Assembly (NCBI GenBank): GCA_004552965.1
Contig: SFMU01000014.1
Coordinates: 1 to 41,358, forward strand
Direction of reading: 5' to 3'
DNA: 41,358 nucleotides
DNA from: Bacteroidales bacterium
Lineage (GTDB): Bacteria > Bacteroidota > Bacteroidia > Bacteroidales > UBA932
Part shown: positions 18,065 to 26,200 of the stretch, one piece after another
Position numbering within the stretch: position 1 is the first letter of the stretch
Layout: every line of letters starts with the position of its first letter
The notes under the pieces: model-generated
Seen by the model: the letters and a program-made list of their open reading frames with translations, nothing else
Databases searched by the model: none
Told to the model about the DNA's origin: nothing
Program-made: the position numbers and the translations under genes

Positions 18065-18634
18065 ATGCTTACAGACAAGGCAAAAGACATTCTCAACAGT
18101 GTATCTGCCAAGATGCATTCGACTGTGGAATTCCTCGAAGAGGATCTCAAGACCTACAGGGTCGGCAAGGCCAATCCTGCAATTCTCAACAGTGTCATGG
18201 TCAATTACTATGGCACGGATACTCCGATTTCACAGGTGGCATCCGTGACCGTCCCTGACGCGAGGACAATCGCCATCCAGCCATGGGAGAGAAGCCTTAT
18301 CGCTGCAATCGAGAAGGCTATCATCAACGCCAATCTCGGGTTTACTCCGCAGAACAACGGCGAGGTCATCAGATGCCCTATCCCTCCTCTTACCGAGGAA
18401 AGGCGCAAGGAACTGATCAAGAAGGCCAAGGCCGCAGGCGAGAATGCCAAGGTGGCTGTCCGCAACAGCCGTCGTGACGGTGTCGAGTCTCTCAAGAAGG
18501 GAGAGAAGGCCGGTGACTTCTCCGAGGACGTCCGCAAGGAGGGTGAAGATGAGATCCAGAAGGTTACGGATGCCAAGATCAAGGTCATCGATTCTCTTGT
18601 AAGTGCCAAGGAAAAGGAAATCATGACTGTCTAG
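18065..18634 (+). CDS. frr: Ribosome recycling factor
   Basis: Splits post-termination ribosomes together with EF-G. The 189 aa start at ATG 18065, where the typical N-terminal helix (MLTDKAKDILNSVSAKM) begins. Family marks are LKTYRVGKANPAILNSVMVNYYG, PISQVASVTVPDARTIAIQPWE and PPLTEERRKELIKKAK. The upstream frame extension (18005-18064) is not conserved. It is co-transcribed with pyrH. A GAATATG heptamer (CATATTC at 18027) sits in the pyrH-frr gap. Confidence 0.97.
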   Translation: MLTDKAKDILNSVSAKMHSTVEFLEEDLKTYRVGKANPAILNSVMVNYYGTDTPISQVASVTVPDARTIAIQPWERSLIAAIEKAIINANLGFTPQNNGEVIRCPIPPLTEERRKELIKKAKAAGENAKVAVRNSRRDGVESLKKGEKAGDFSEDVRKEGEDEIQKVTDAKIKVIDSLVSAKEKEIMTV

Positions 18635-18660
18635 CAAGTTCAAATATTGTTGCCCGGCAG

Positions 18661-18689
18661 TTGCATTTTCTGATTTTTTCCTATATTTG
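18661..18689 (+). promoter_or_regulatory. Promoter of the aromatic amino acid operon
   Basis: TTG at 18661-18663 and TATATTTG at 18682-18689 match the Bacteroidota pattern. With transcription normally starting 3-5 nt after the -7 box, the mRNA would begin at about 18692-18694, only a few bases before the leader peptide ATG at 18698. Confidence 0.75.
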
Positions 18690-18697
18690 CATCCGTT

Positions 18698-18754
18698 ATG
18701 ATGAGCACACGATTTTACGGCTTCGGTTATTATTTCCTCTACCGTCAGCAGTAG
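18698..18754 (+). CDS. Phe/Tyr-rich leader peptide of the pheA operon attenuator
   Basis: An 18-codon ORF reads MMSTRFYGFGYYFLYRQQ and stops at TAG 18752-18754. Seven of 18 residues are Phe or Tyr, packed between codons 6 and 15. It sits directly behind the promoter and 45 nt before a strong terminator. The operon beyond makes phenylalanine and tyrosine. This is the classical arrangement for ribosome-mediated attenuation, in which stalling at Phe/Tyr codons prevents the terminator from forming. The predicted 5' UTR is so short (about 4-6 nt from the first ATG) that translation is probably leaderless or nearly so. The second ATG at 18701 could also start it. Confidence 0.85.
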   Translation: MMSTRFYGFGYYFLYRQQ

Positions 18755-18832
18755 CGGACCGCCCTTTGTGTGCTTTCATCAGAAAGATTTGAACCTTATG
18801 GCTGTCCGGATTTATTCGGACAGCCTTTTTTT
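18755..18832 (+). terminator. Attenuator: antiterminator arm and terminator before pheA
   Basis: The terminator is GGCTGTCCG (18800-18808) pairing with CGGACAGCC (18817-18825), followed by seven T (18826-18832). CGGAC at 18755-18759, directly after the leader stop codon, repeats part of the 3' arm and can pair with GTCCG at 18804-18808 to block the terminator. A ribosome that reaches the stop codon would cover 18755-18759 and let termination proceed. A ribosome stalled on the Phe/Tyr codons would leave it free. A small hairpin CTTTC/GAAAG at 18774-18787 lies between. Confidence 0.85.
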
Positions 18833-18851
18833 AACGGACGAACTTGACAGA

Positions 18852-19682
18852 ATGAAGAAGGTTGCGATTCAGGGATATCGCGGTTGTTTCCACGAACAGG
18901 CCTCGAGAGAGTTCTATTCGGAAATGGGAGAGGACATCCGGATTGTCGAATGCCCCACCTTCGAGTCGCTTTTCAAGGCGATGGAGGATGGCGCGGCAGA
19001 TGCTGCAGTGATGGCGATCGAGAACACCATCTCCGGAGGACTCATTCCCAACTTCGAACTTCTCCGGTCCTATCCTTTCAGGATCAAAGGTGAGGTGTAC
19101 ATCCGCATCGAACAGAATCTGATGGCGCTTCCCGGTCAGCGGATCGAGGACATCAGGCAGGTCAGGACACACTACATGGCCATCAACCAGACCAGGAAGT
19201 TCTTCGAGGAGAACTGCCCCTGGATCACCGTGGTCGAGCATGAGGACACGGCCAAGGCCGCAATAGAGATCGCAACGGAGGGCCTTATGGGAGTGGGAGC
19301 GGTTGCCTCGAGCCTCGCGGCCGAGCAGAACGGCCTGCAGATACTTGCCCCCGGCATCGAGACCTACAAGCAGAATTTCACCAGATTCCTCATCCTGGAC
19401 GATTCGCTTACGGTTCCGAAGAGCCGGATCGACAAGGCGACCCTCTGCTTCACTCTCCCGCACAAGCCGGGCTCCCTTGCCCAGATTCTTACCATCCTGT
19501 CCTTCTACGACATGAACCTTACTAGGATCCAGTCGCTGCCGATTCCGGGACACGAGTGGCAGTACTTCTTTTATGTGGACATCAAGTTCTCTACCTATGC
19601 CCGTTATCGTCAGGCGCTCAAGGCTGCCAGGCCTCTGATGAAAGACCTGAATGTGTTAGGCGAATATAAATCAGCTCAGTAA
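18852..19682 (+). CDS. pheA: Prephenate dehydratase
   Basis: Decarboxylates and dehydrates prephenate to phenylpyruvate, the last step before transamination to phenylalanine. The 276 aa form a monofunctional enzyme without an N-terminal chorismate mutase; that activity is supplied by the fourth gene of the operon. The catalytic domain contains AIQGYRGCFHEQA, the AAVMAIENTISGG segment and the TRF motif (NFTRFLIL). A C-terminal ACT domain covers roughly residues 195-270. The usual Phe-binding ESRP motif reads QSLP here, so the feedback response may differ from the enterobacterial enzyme. The ATG at 18852 lies 19 nt after the attenuator. The stop overlaps the next start as TAATG. Confidence 0.95.
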   Translation: MKKVAIQGYRGCFHEQASREFYSEMGEDIRIVECPTFESLFKAMEDGAADAAVMAIENTISGGLIPNFELLRSYPFRIKGEVYIRIEQNLMALPGQRIEDIRQVRTHYMAINQTRKFFEENCPWITVVEHEDTAKAAIEIATEGLMGVGAVASSLAAEQNGLQILAPGIETYKQNFTRFLILDDSLTVPKSRIDKATLCFTLPHKPGSLAQILTILSFYDMNLTRIQSLPIPGHEWQYFFYVDIKFSTYARYRQALKAARPLMKDLNVLGEYKSAQ

Positions 19683-20881
19683 TGATAATCGAACCGGCAA
19701 GAAGGACCACAGGGGTCCAGGAATATTACTTTTCAAGAAAGCAGAAGGATCTTGATGCTGTCAGTGCCAGGCTCCGTGCCGAAGGCGACAGTCTCATCAA
19801 TCTCGGAATAGGCGCACCTGACGGAATGCCCCCTCAGGCTGCAATAGATGCCCTTGTGGCTTCGGCAACAACTCCGGGCAACCACGCCTACCAGAACTAC
19901 AAAGGCCTCCCGGCGTTCAGGGAGGCGATCGCCGGCTGGTACTCCCGTTTCTACGGAGTGAACCTGAATCCCAATGGCGGCATCCAGCCGCTTGTGGGCT
20001 CGAAGGAGGGCATCCTGCTCATCTCCATGGCCTACGTCAACCCGGGGGACAAGGTTCTCGTCCCGGATCCGGGCTACCCGACCTACACCTCTGCCTCCAA
20101 TCTGGTCGAAGCCGAAGTCCTGACCTATGACCTTAAGGAAGAAAACGGATGGCTGCCCGATTTCGAGGCGCTCGAGGCCATGGACCTGGAGGGCGTCAAG
20201 ATCATGTGGGTGAATTATCCGAATATGCCGACAGGAGCCAAGGCCACTCCCGAACTCTATCAGAAACTTGTCGATTTCGCCCTCCGTCACCGGATTCTCC
20301 TGGTCAACGACAACCCGTATTCCTTCATCCTCACCGGCAAGCCTGTCTCGATGCTGGCTGCAAAGGGAGCTGAAGAATGCTGCCTCGAACTCAATTCCCT
20401 GAGCAAGGCCCACAACATGAGCGGCTGGCGAATCGGAATGGTCTGCGGTGCTCCGGAATTGATTTCCGAGGTCCTCAAGGTCAAGAGCCAGATGGATTCC
20501 GGAATGTTCAAGGCCCTGCAGCTCGCCGCTGTCCAGGCTCTGGAGCAGGGACAGGAATGGTTCGACGAATTGAATGCTGAGTATTCTTGCAGACGCGAGC
20601 GGGCCGGCAGGATCTTCGACCTTCTCGGCGCGAAATACAATCCCGACACAGCCGGCCTCTTCCTCTGGGGAAGGATCGACCGGAAATATGCCACGGCCGC
20701 AATGACCGCCGGAGAAGCCCTCTCCGAGAGGATTCTCCACGAAGCAGGAGTCTTCATCACCCCGGGCTTCATATTCGGAAAGAACGGGCAGGACTACATC
20801 CGCATCTCCTTGTGCGCCAAGCCGGAGCTGCTGGACAAGGCCTTCGCCAAGATAGAAAAAGCCAAAGACAGGATTCTATGA
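19682..20881 (+). CDS. Class I/II aminotransferase, probably for aromatic amino acids
   Basis: PLP-dependent fold-type I aminotransferase of 399 aa. The PLP-binding lysine is in NSLSKAHNMSGWRIGM. Other marks are the YPNMPTGA turn (usually NPNNPTG), VNDNPYSF and the C-terminal arginine segment YIRISLCAKPELLD. The sequence resembles the LL-diaminopimelate aminotransferase / aromatic aminotransferase group. Its place between pheA and tyrA argues for transamination of phenylpyruvate and 4-hydroxyphenylpyruvate. It overlaps pheA by 1 nt and tyrA by 4 nt, so all four genes should be translationally coupled. Exact substrate range is inferred from context. Confidence 0.88.
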   Translation: MIIEPARRTTGVQEYYFSRKQKDLDAVSARLRAEGDSLINLGIGAPDGMPPQAAIDALVASATTPGNHAYQNYKGLPAFREAIAGWYSRFYGVNLNPNGGIQPLVGSKEGILLISMAYVNPGDKVLVPDPGYPTYTSASNLVEAEVLTYDLKEENGWLPDFEALEAMDLEGVKIMWVNYPNMPTGAKATPELYQKLVDFALRHRILLVNDNPYSFILTGKPVSMLAAKGAEECCLELNSLSKAHNMSGWRIGMVCGAPELISEVLKVKSQMDSGMFKALQLAAVQALEQGQEWFDELNAEYSCRRERAGRIFDLLGAKYNPDTAGLFLWGRIDRKYATAAMTAGEALSERILHEAGVFITPGFIFGKNGQDYIRISLCAKPELLDKAFAKIEKAKDRIL

Positions 20882-21729
20882 CAATCGGAGTGATCGGTCT
20901 GGGCCTCATCGGCGGTTCGATGGCCCTGGACCTCAAGAGGAGGTCTTTTGCAGACACCGTCATCGGTGTCGAGAATGATCCGGTGAATGCATCCGCCGCC
21001 CTTAACATCGGCCTGGTGGACGAGGTGGTCCCTTTTGAGGACTGCGTCCGCAGGAGCGATGTGGTCGTGGTGGCCATCCCGGTCGGCGCGGCAGTGAAGA
21101 TGCTTCCCAAGGTGCTGGACATCTTCGCGGAGTGCGGAGGAGACAAGATAGTCATCGACACCTGTTCGACAAAGAGCCAGATCGTGCGCTCCGTCCACTA
21201 CCATCCTCGGCGCGGCAGTTTCGTGGCCACCCATCCGATGGCGGGCACTGAATATTCCGGACCATGGGCAGCGATGCCGAACCTTTTCGACGGGCGTGCC
21301 TGCATATTCGCAAACACCGAAGATTCCGATCCGAAGGCTGTCGCGACCGTCGAGAAGCTCTACGGGGTGCTGAACATGCGTCCGATCTACATGAACGCCG
21401 ACAACCACGATGTCCACACCGCCTACGTCTCGCACATCTCACATGTGACATCGTTCGCGCTTGCCCTGACGGTCCTCGAGAAGGAACAGGACGAAAAACA
21501 CATATTCGACCTCGCCTCCGGAGGTTTCTCCTCCACCGTGCGTCTGGCAAAGAGTTCCGCGGACATGTGGGTCCCGATCCTGACTCAGAACCGCGACAAT
21601 GTACTGCACGTCATCGACACTTATCTGGACAAGATGAAGTCGTTCCGCGACGCCATTGCGGATTTCGATGAGAAAAAGATAGAATCCCTGATCAAGGAAG
21701 CCAACAAGATAAAGAAAATCATAAGATAA
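20878..21729 (+). CDS. tyrA: Prephenate dehydrogenase
   Basis: NAD(P)-dependent oxidative decarboxylation of prephenate to 4-hydroxyphenylpyruvate, the tyrosine branch. The 283 aa start at the ATG overlapping the aminotransferase stop (ATGA). The Rossmann motif GVIGLGLIGGS is at the N-terminus. The catalytic-histidine segment ATHPMAGTEYSG and HISHVTSFALAL follow, and the C-terminal half is helical (dimer domain). No ACT or chorismate mutase domain is attached. It overlaps the next gene by 1 nt. Three GAATATG heptamers or close variants lie inside it; two force Ile-Phe to be written ATA-TTC. Confidence 0.95.
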   Translation: MTIGVIGLGLIGGSMALDLKRRSFADTVIGVENDPVNASAALNIGLVDEVVPFEDCVRRSDVVVVAIPVGAAVKMLPKVLDIFAECGGDKIVIDTCSTKSQIVRSVHYHPRRGSFVATHPMAGTEYSGPWAAMPNLFDGRACIFANTEDSDPKAVATVEKLYGVLNMRPIYMNADNHDVHTAYVSHISHVTSFALALTVLEKEQDEKHIFDLASGGFSSTVRLAKSSADMWVPILTQNRDNVLHVIDTYLDKMKSFRDAIADFDEKKIESLIKEANKIKKIIR

Positions 21730-22820
21730 TGGATTTGAGACTGGACACTATCCCCGTTTCCGAATGGGGTTTCTTCGACGAGAGCATCCCGCCTCTCGTG
21801 ATCGCCGGCCCATGCAGCGCCGAGTCTGAACTGCAGGTTATGCTCACTGCCAAGGAGTTGAATTCCTTCGGCATCCATGTTTTCCGTGCAGGAATATGGA
21901 AGCCGCGTACTCATCCCGGCTCTTTCGAGGGTGTCGGCACCCAGGGCCTCAAGTGGCTTCAGAAGGTCAAGAAGGAGTTTGGAATGAAGGTAGGCACCGA
22001 GGTGGCTTCCGAGAAGCATGTCTACGAGTGCATCAAGTACGGTGTCGACATCGTCTGGATCGGCGCGCGCACCACTGCGAACCCTTTCCTGGTGCAGGAG
22101 ATTGCCGATGCTCTCAGGGACACCGACATCCCTGTCCTGGTGAAGAATCCGGTCAATCCCGACATCGATCTCTGGATCGGTGCGCTGGAGAGGCTCAACC
22201 AGGCCGGCGTCCGCAAGCTGGGCGTCATCCACCGCGGTTTCTCCACCGTCGAGAAGATCCCTTACAGGAACGATCCGGGCTGGAAGCTGGCTGTCGAACT
22301 GCGTACCAGATGTCCTGAGATTCCGTTCTTCGCCGATCCGAGCCACATGGGCGGTTCCAGAGCCTACCTCCAGGAGCTCAGCCAGAGGGCGATGGACCTC
22401 GGCCTCGATGGCCTTATGGTCGAATCCCACTGCGACCCTTCCTGCGCCTTGTCGGACGCAAAGCAGCAGCTCACTCCGGATGCCCTCAGGAAGATGCTCG
22501 AGAGCCTTACCGTCCGCCAGAAGGTTACCAACGATGCGGAATACAACGAGAACATCGAGCAGCTGCGCGCCCAGATCGACGTGATTGACGAGAACCTCAT
22601 CCGCGCCCTTGCCTCACGACTGGAAATCTCCCGAAGGATAGGGGAGTTCAAGAAGGCCCACAACATCGCGATTGTCCAGGCATCCCGTTGGGAGAGCATC
22701 CTCAGCACCATGATTGAGAAAGGTCGCGAGAACGGTCTTCCGGAGGAATTCGTCTCCGTCATATTCAATGCCATCCACGAATCTTCGGTCGCCGAACAGA
22801 ACAGAATCCTCGAGGGATAG
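21729..22820 (+). CDS. Bifunctional DAHP synthase / chorismate mutase
   Basis: First enzyme of the shikimate pathway fused to the branch-point mutase (363 aa). Residues about 1-260 are a type I beta DAHP synthase: VIAGPCSAESE, KPRTHPGSFEGVG, VWIGARTTANP, LVKNPVNPDI and the metal/substrate segment FFADPSHMGGSRAY. Residues about 270-360 form an AroQ-type chorismate mutase helix bundle (LRAQIDVIDENLIRALASRLEISRRIGEFK). In related bacterial fusions the mutase domain can also act as the sensor of prephenate or chorismate for the synthase; this is likely but unproven here. Last gene of the operon, followed by a terminator. Confidence 0.95.
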   Translation: MDLRLDTIPVSEWGFFDESIPPLVIAGPCSAESELQVMLTAKELNSFGIHVFRAGIWKPRTHPGSFEGVGTQGLKWLQKVKKEFGMKVGTEVASEKHVYECIKYGVDIVWIGARTTANPFLVQEIADALRDTDIPVLVKNPVNPDIDLWIGALERLNQAGVRKLGVIHRGFSTVEKIPYRNDPGWKLAVELRTRCPEIPFFADPSHMGGSRAYLQELSQRAMDLGLDGLMVESHCDPSCALSDAKQQLTPDALRKMLESLTVRQKVTNDAEYNENIEQLRAQIDVIDENLIRALASRLEISRRIGEFKKAHNIAIVQASRWESILSTMIEKGRENGLPEEFVSVIFNAIHESSVAEQNRILEG

Positions 22821-22846
22821 CGCAGGGCTTCTGAATATGCCGACAT

Positions 22847-22888
22847 AAAAAACCGCCTGATTCATTAAATGAACGGGCGGTTTTTTTT
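22847..22888 (+). terminator. Intrinsic terminator of the aromatic operon
   Basis: ACCGCC at 22852-22857 pairs with GGCGGT (22876-22881). An inner ATTCA/TGAA pairing shortens the loop, and eight T follow at 22881-22888. It begins 27 nt after the DAHP synthase stop. A GAATATG heptamer (22833) lies between stop codon and hairpin. Confidence 0.9.
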
Positions 22889-23209
22889 AATTGGCGGAAA
22901 TTTATTCTGCTTACAGTTTTATTGATTTTATATCAATTTTGTTAATAATCTGAAGCAAAGGAAGGGGTGTTTTGATTATTAATTTCAATTGAAACGATAA
23001 CTAAGTTATAGTGTATCAATAAATTGAATTATTTGTCTTTTTTGGAATAACCGGCAAAAAAATTTATATTTGCCGCTTGATGCGTTGATTCGTATCGATG
23101 AGTGATTCAAGTCCGGCGATCGCGTAACGACCTTGCTTGCAGCCGAGGCTTGCAAAGCTGAAATGAATAAGCTATCATTCAAATAATAATTAAGTTTAGT
23201 TTTAAGCTT
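22889..23209 (+). promoter_or_regulatory. AT-rich upstream region, promoter and 5' UTR of the susC operon
   Basis: This 321-nt stretch holds no gene. The first 150 nt are AT-rich. TTTG at 23041-23044 and TATATTTG at 23065-23072, 20 nt apart, form a full Bacteroidota promoter. Transcription from about 23076 would leave a 5' UTR of about 130 nt, far longer than in the other operons here. That UTR has weak inverted repeats (TTGCA/TGCAA at about 23138-23156 and TGAAT/ATTCA near 23164-23181) but matches no riboswitch I know. A long AT-rich upstream part and long UTR fit a strongly expressed, regulated susC gene. Confidence 0.7.
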
Positions 23210-26188
23210 ATGAGTAAAAAGTTTTTCTCTTTGGCGCTGTGCCTGTTTATCAGCATAGGTGCAGCCTTCGCCCAGACCCGTCAGGTGTCTGGTACTGTCA
23301 CGGATGCCACGACTGGCGATCCGGTGGTGGGTGCGGCCGTTCAGCTTAAAGGCTCCACAACCCGCTACTCGATGACAGATGCTCTCGGAAACTACTCAAT
23401 TTCCGTGCCAGCTGACGCTACTCTTACAGTCAGCATGTTCGGCTATCTCGGAGTTGATGTTCCGGTCGAGGGCAAGACAGTTGTCAACATTACACTCAAA
23501 CCTGACACCCGTACCCTCGAGGACGCACTCGTAATTGCTTACGGTACTTCCAAAAAGGAAGCAATCACAGGTTCTGTGGCCACGGTCAGCGGACAGGGCC
23601 TTGCTGAAGCCCCTGTCTCTTCAGTGGACAAGATGCTCTCCGGTAAGCTCGCCGGTGTGACCATCTCCGCAGTTTCCGGTCAGCCGGGTGCTGCATCGCA
23701 GATCCGAATCAGAGGTAACGGTTCCATCAATGCATCGAACTCACCTCTCTGGGTCGTCGACGGCATTCCTGTCCTTTCAGGTGATATCAGCTTCGCGTCC
23801 AACACCTCCAGCCTTCTTACCAACCTCAATCCGAGCGATATCGAGTCCATCACCGTCCTCAAGGACGCTGCTGCGGCTTCCGCATACGGTTCACGTGCTG
23901 CGAACGGTGTCATCCTCGTGACCACCAAGAGCGGCAAGGAAGGTGATGCAGCTTTCACCGCGACTGCAAAGTACGGTGTCAACTGGCTCCAGAGCGACGC
24001 CGGTTTCCGCATGATGACTGCCCGCGAGGCTCTCAGCTATCAGCGTGACGCCATCGTCAACGCCGGCATGGATCCGGACGATCCGACTTCATCATATTAC
24101 CGCCCTCTGAGCATCCTTCAGGGCAAGCTCTACAACCCGATCAGGGACTTCACCAAGCTCGGCCAGCTCCAGGAATATGAAATTTCTGCAAGAGGCGGTA
24201 ACTCAAAGAGCAAGTACTACTCTTCATTCTCATACCACAAGAACGACGGTACCTTCTACGGTGTCTATTACGAGAAGCTCCAGGGTCGTGTCAACGCTTC
24301 CTACAAGCTCCGTCACAACCTTGAGACCGGTATAAGGCTCAACTATGCCTACACCCAGCAGGTAGACGTCCCGATGCAGTCCCTCCAATATGCCAACCCT
24401 CTCTGGACCGGTGAGACCTCCCTTCCTTGGGATGACATCAACCACAATGGCGACTGGTCGGCATGGAGTGGCTACAACGGTGGTGACAACCCTAGGTCTA
24501 CCGCAAAGTATGACGACCAGCGCGACAGCAACTACCGCATCAACGCTACCGTCAACCTCAAGTGGACTCCTCTGAAGAACCTCGTTCTCGAGACAAAGGA
24601 ATCCATCGAGACCATCTTCATGGATTCACGTAATTACTTCTCTCCTCTGGCCCACGACAATACCACTGCAGGCCAGCTCGAAACCTATCACAGGACTGTC
24701 AACCAGATCACGACTTCCAACACCGCTTCCTACTCGAACACCTTCGGCGGCTATCACAACTTCCATGCTGTGATCGGTCAGGAGGCAATGAGATTCTCTT
24801 CACAGAGTACGGACACATATTCCCCTGTCGTCGATCCGAATATGCCTTACCACAACACTGCTGACCAGACCACCACTCAGATCAGCCAGAGTTTCTCAGA
24901 AGAGACGATGCTTTCTTTCTTCGGTATCGCAGACTACAACTACGACAACCGCATCTTCGTACAGGGTACCATCCGCGAGGACGGTTCCTCACTCTTCGGT
25001 GCTGACAACAAGTGGGGTCTCTTCTGGTCGGCTTCCGCTTCCTGGAACATTGCCAACGAGAAGTGGTTCAAGAACAATGTCGAGGCAGTCAACCTTCTCA
25101 AGATAAGGGGCAGCTACGGTGTCAACGGTAACAACGGTATCTCTCCTTACAAGGCTTACGGTCTCTACGGTGCAGCCATCTACAACGGTCTCACCGGTTA
25201 CCTCCCTTCACAGCTCGAGAACCGCGTCCTCTCATGGGAGCGCAACAAGACTCTCGACTTCGGTCTCGACTTCGGTATTCTCGAAAACACCATCACTGGT
25301 AGCATCGACTGGTACAACCGCAAGACCGTCGACCTTCTCCTTACCAAGCAGATCCCTCAGACAACCGGTTTCTCAACCATCTTCTCAAACGTAGGTTCCA
25401 TGAAGAACACCGGTGTTGAGATCCAGCTCGAGGCAAACATCATCCAAACTACCGACATGCTTCTCAGCATTGGCGGAAACGTTGCATTCAACAGGACCAA
25501 GATCCTTGACCTCGGTGGAGACGACTATCTCGGTACAAACCTCCGTAACGTTGTCGGCATGTCGATGTACAACTGGTATCTCTATGACTACTACGGAGTC
25601 AACCCTTCAACCGGTGAGGCTCTCTGGGTCACTGAGGATGGTTCACTCACCAACCAGCAGTCAAAGGCAAGAAGGTACTATGCAGGTTCCCCTGAGCCAA
25701 AGGCAGTGGGCGGTTTCAACCTCGACTTCCAGTGGAAGGGCCTCACCGTAGGTGCAGCATTCGAGTTCAAGGCAGGCAACAAGGTCTGCATCTGGAACGA
25801 GCACCACTACCTCGAGGATGACGGTGCCGACATGTCCATGAACAAGATGTACTCTTCTTACAACTATTGGAAGCAGCCTGGTGACACCGGATGTAACCCT
25901 AAGCCGGTAGCCGGTCAGACCACCAACTCCAATGTCTACAATTCTGACCGTTGGGTTGAAGACGGCAGCTATCTCAGATTCAAGGATTTCACTGTTGGCT
26001 ACAGCCTTCCTGAGAACCTTTGCAAGAAGATTTCCATGAAGGGCATCAGAGTCTATGTCAGCGGTCTCAACCTCTACTGCTGGAACGATGTCAACTTCTG
26101 GGATCCTGAGCAGGGTGTGACCGGTAACACTGCAGGTCAGTACCCTACTACCAAGTCAATCGTAGGAGGTCTTGAGTTCACTTTCTAA
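23210..26188 (+). CDS. SusC/RagA-type TonB-dependent outer-membrane transporter
   Basis: The 992-aa protein has a signal peptide (ending AFAQ, residue 22) and an N-terminal carboxypeptidase-regulatory-like domain at about 24-100 (VSGTVTDATTGDPVVGAAV). The TonB box/plug region follows at about 105-230 (EDALVIAYGTSKKEAITGSV, IRIRGNGSINASNSPLWVVDG, VTTKSGK), then a long beta-barrel ending in an aromatic residue (GGLEFTF). Together with the SusD lipoprotein it should import an oligomer of glycan or peptide across the outer membrane using TonB energy. The substrate cannot be read from the sequence. Codon use is more uniform than in neighbouring genes (many CTC, AAC, GGT), suggesting high expression. 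Confidence 0.95.
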   Translation: MSKKFFSLALCLFISIGAAFAQTRQVSGTVTDATTGDPVVGAAVQLKGSTTRYSMTDALGNYSISVPADATLTVSMFGYLGVDVPVEGKTVVNITLKPDTRTLEDALVIAYGTSKKEAITGSVATVSGQGLAEAPVSSVDKMLSGKLAGVTISAVSGQPGAASQIRIRGNGSINASNSPLWVVDGIPVLSGDISFASNTSSLLTNLNPSDIESITVLKDAAAASAYGSRAANGVILVTTKSGKEGDAAFTATAKYGVNWLQSDAGFRMMTAREALSYQRDAIVNAGMDPDDPTSSYYRPLSILQGKLYNPIRDFTKLGQLQEYEISARGGNSKSKYYSSFSYHKNDGTFYGVYYEKLQGRVNASYKLRHNLETGIRLNYAYTQQVDVPMQSLQYANPLWTGETSLPWDDINHNGDWSAWSGYNGGDNPRSTAKYDDQRDSNYRINATVNLKWTPLKNLVLETKESIETIFMDSRNYFSPLAHDNTTAGQLETYHRTVNQITTSNTASYSNTFGGYHNFHAVIGQEAMRFSSQSTDTYSPVVDPNMPYHNTADQTTTQISQSFSEETMLSFFGIADYNYDNRIFVQGTIREDGSSLFGADNKWGLFWSASASWNIANEKWFKNNVEAVNLLKIRGSYGVNGNNGISPYKAYGLYGAAIYNGLTGYLPSQLENRVLSWERNKTLDFGLDFGILENTITGSIDWYNRKTVDLLLTKQIPQTTGFSTIFSNVGSMKNTGVEIQLEANIIQTTDMLLSIGGNVAFNRTKILDLGGDDYLGTNLRNVVGMSMYNWYLYDYYGVNPSTGEALWVTEDGSLTNQQSKARRYYAGSPEPKAVGGFNLDFQWKGLTVGAAFEFKAGNKVCIWNEHHYLEDDGADMSMNKMYSSYNYWKQPGDTGCNPKPVAGQTTNSNVYNSDRWVEDGSYLRFKDFTVGYSLPENLCKKISMKGIRVYVSGLNLYCWNDVNFWDPEQGVTGNTAGQYPTTKSIVGGLEFTF

Positions 26189-26200
26189 ATCGACGACAAC

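Noticed and set aside
18768..18851. Longer N-terminus for PheA starting before the terminator
   Set aside because: The extension would translate the attenuator hairpin. The conserved domain begins at 18852.
19733..20740. 335-codon minus-strand frame inside the aminotransferase gene
   Set aside because: Antisense shadow of a well-supported gene; no motifs.
23076..23209. Riboswitch in the susC 5' UTR
   Set aside because: The length invites it, but no conserved riboswitch core is recognisable and the inverted repeats are weak.
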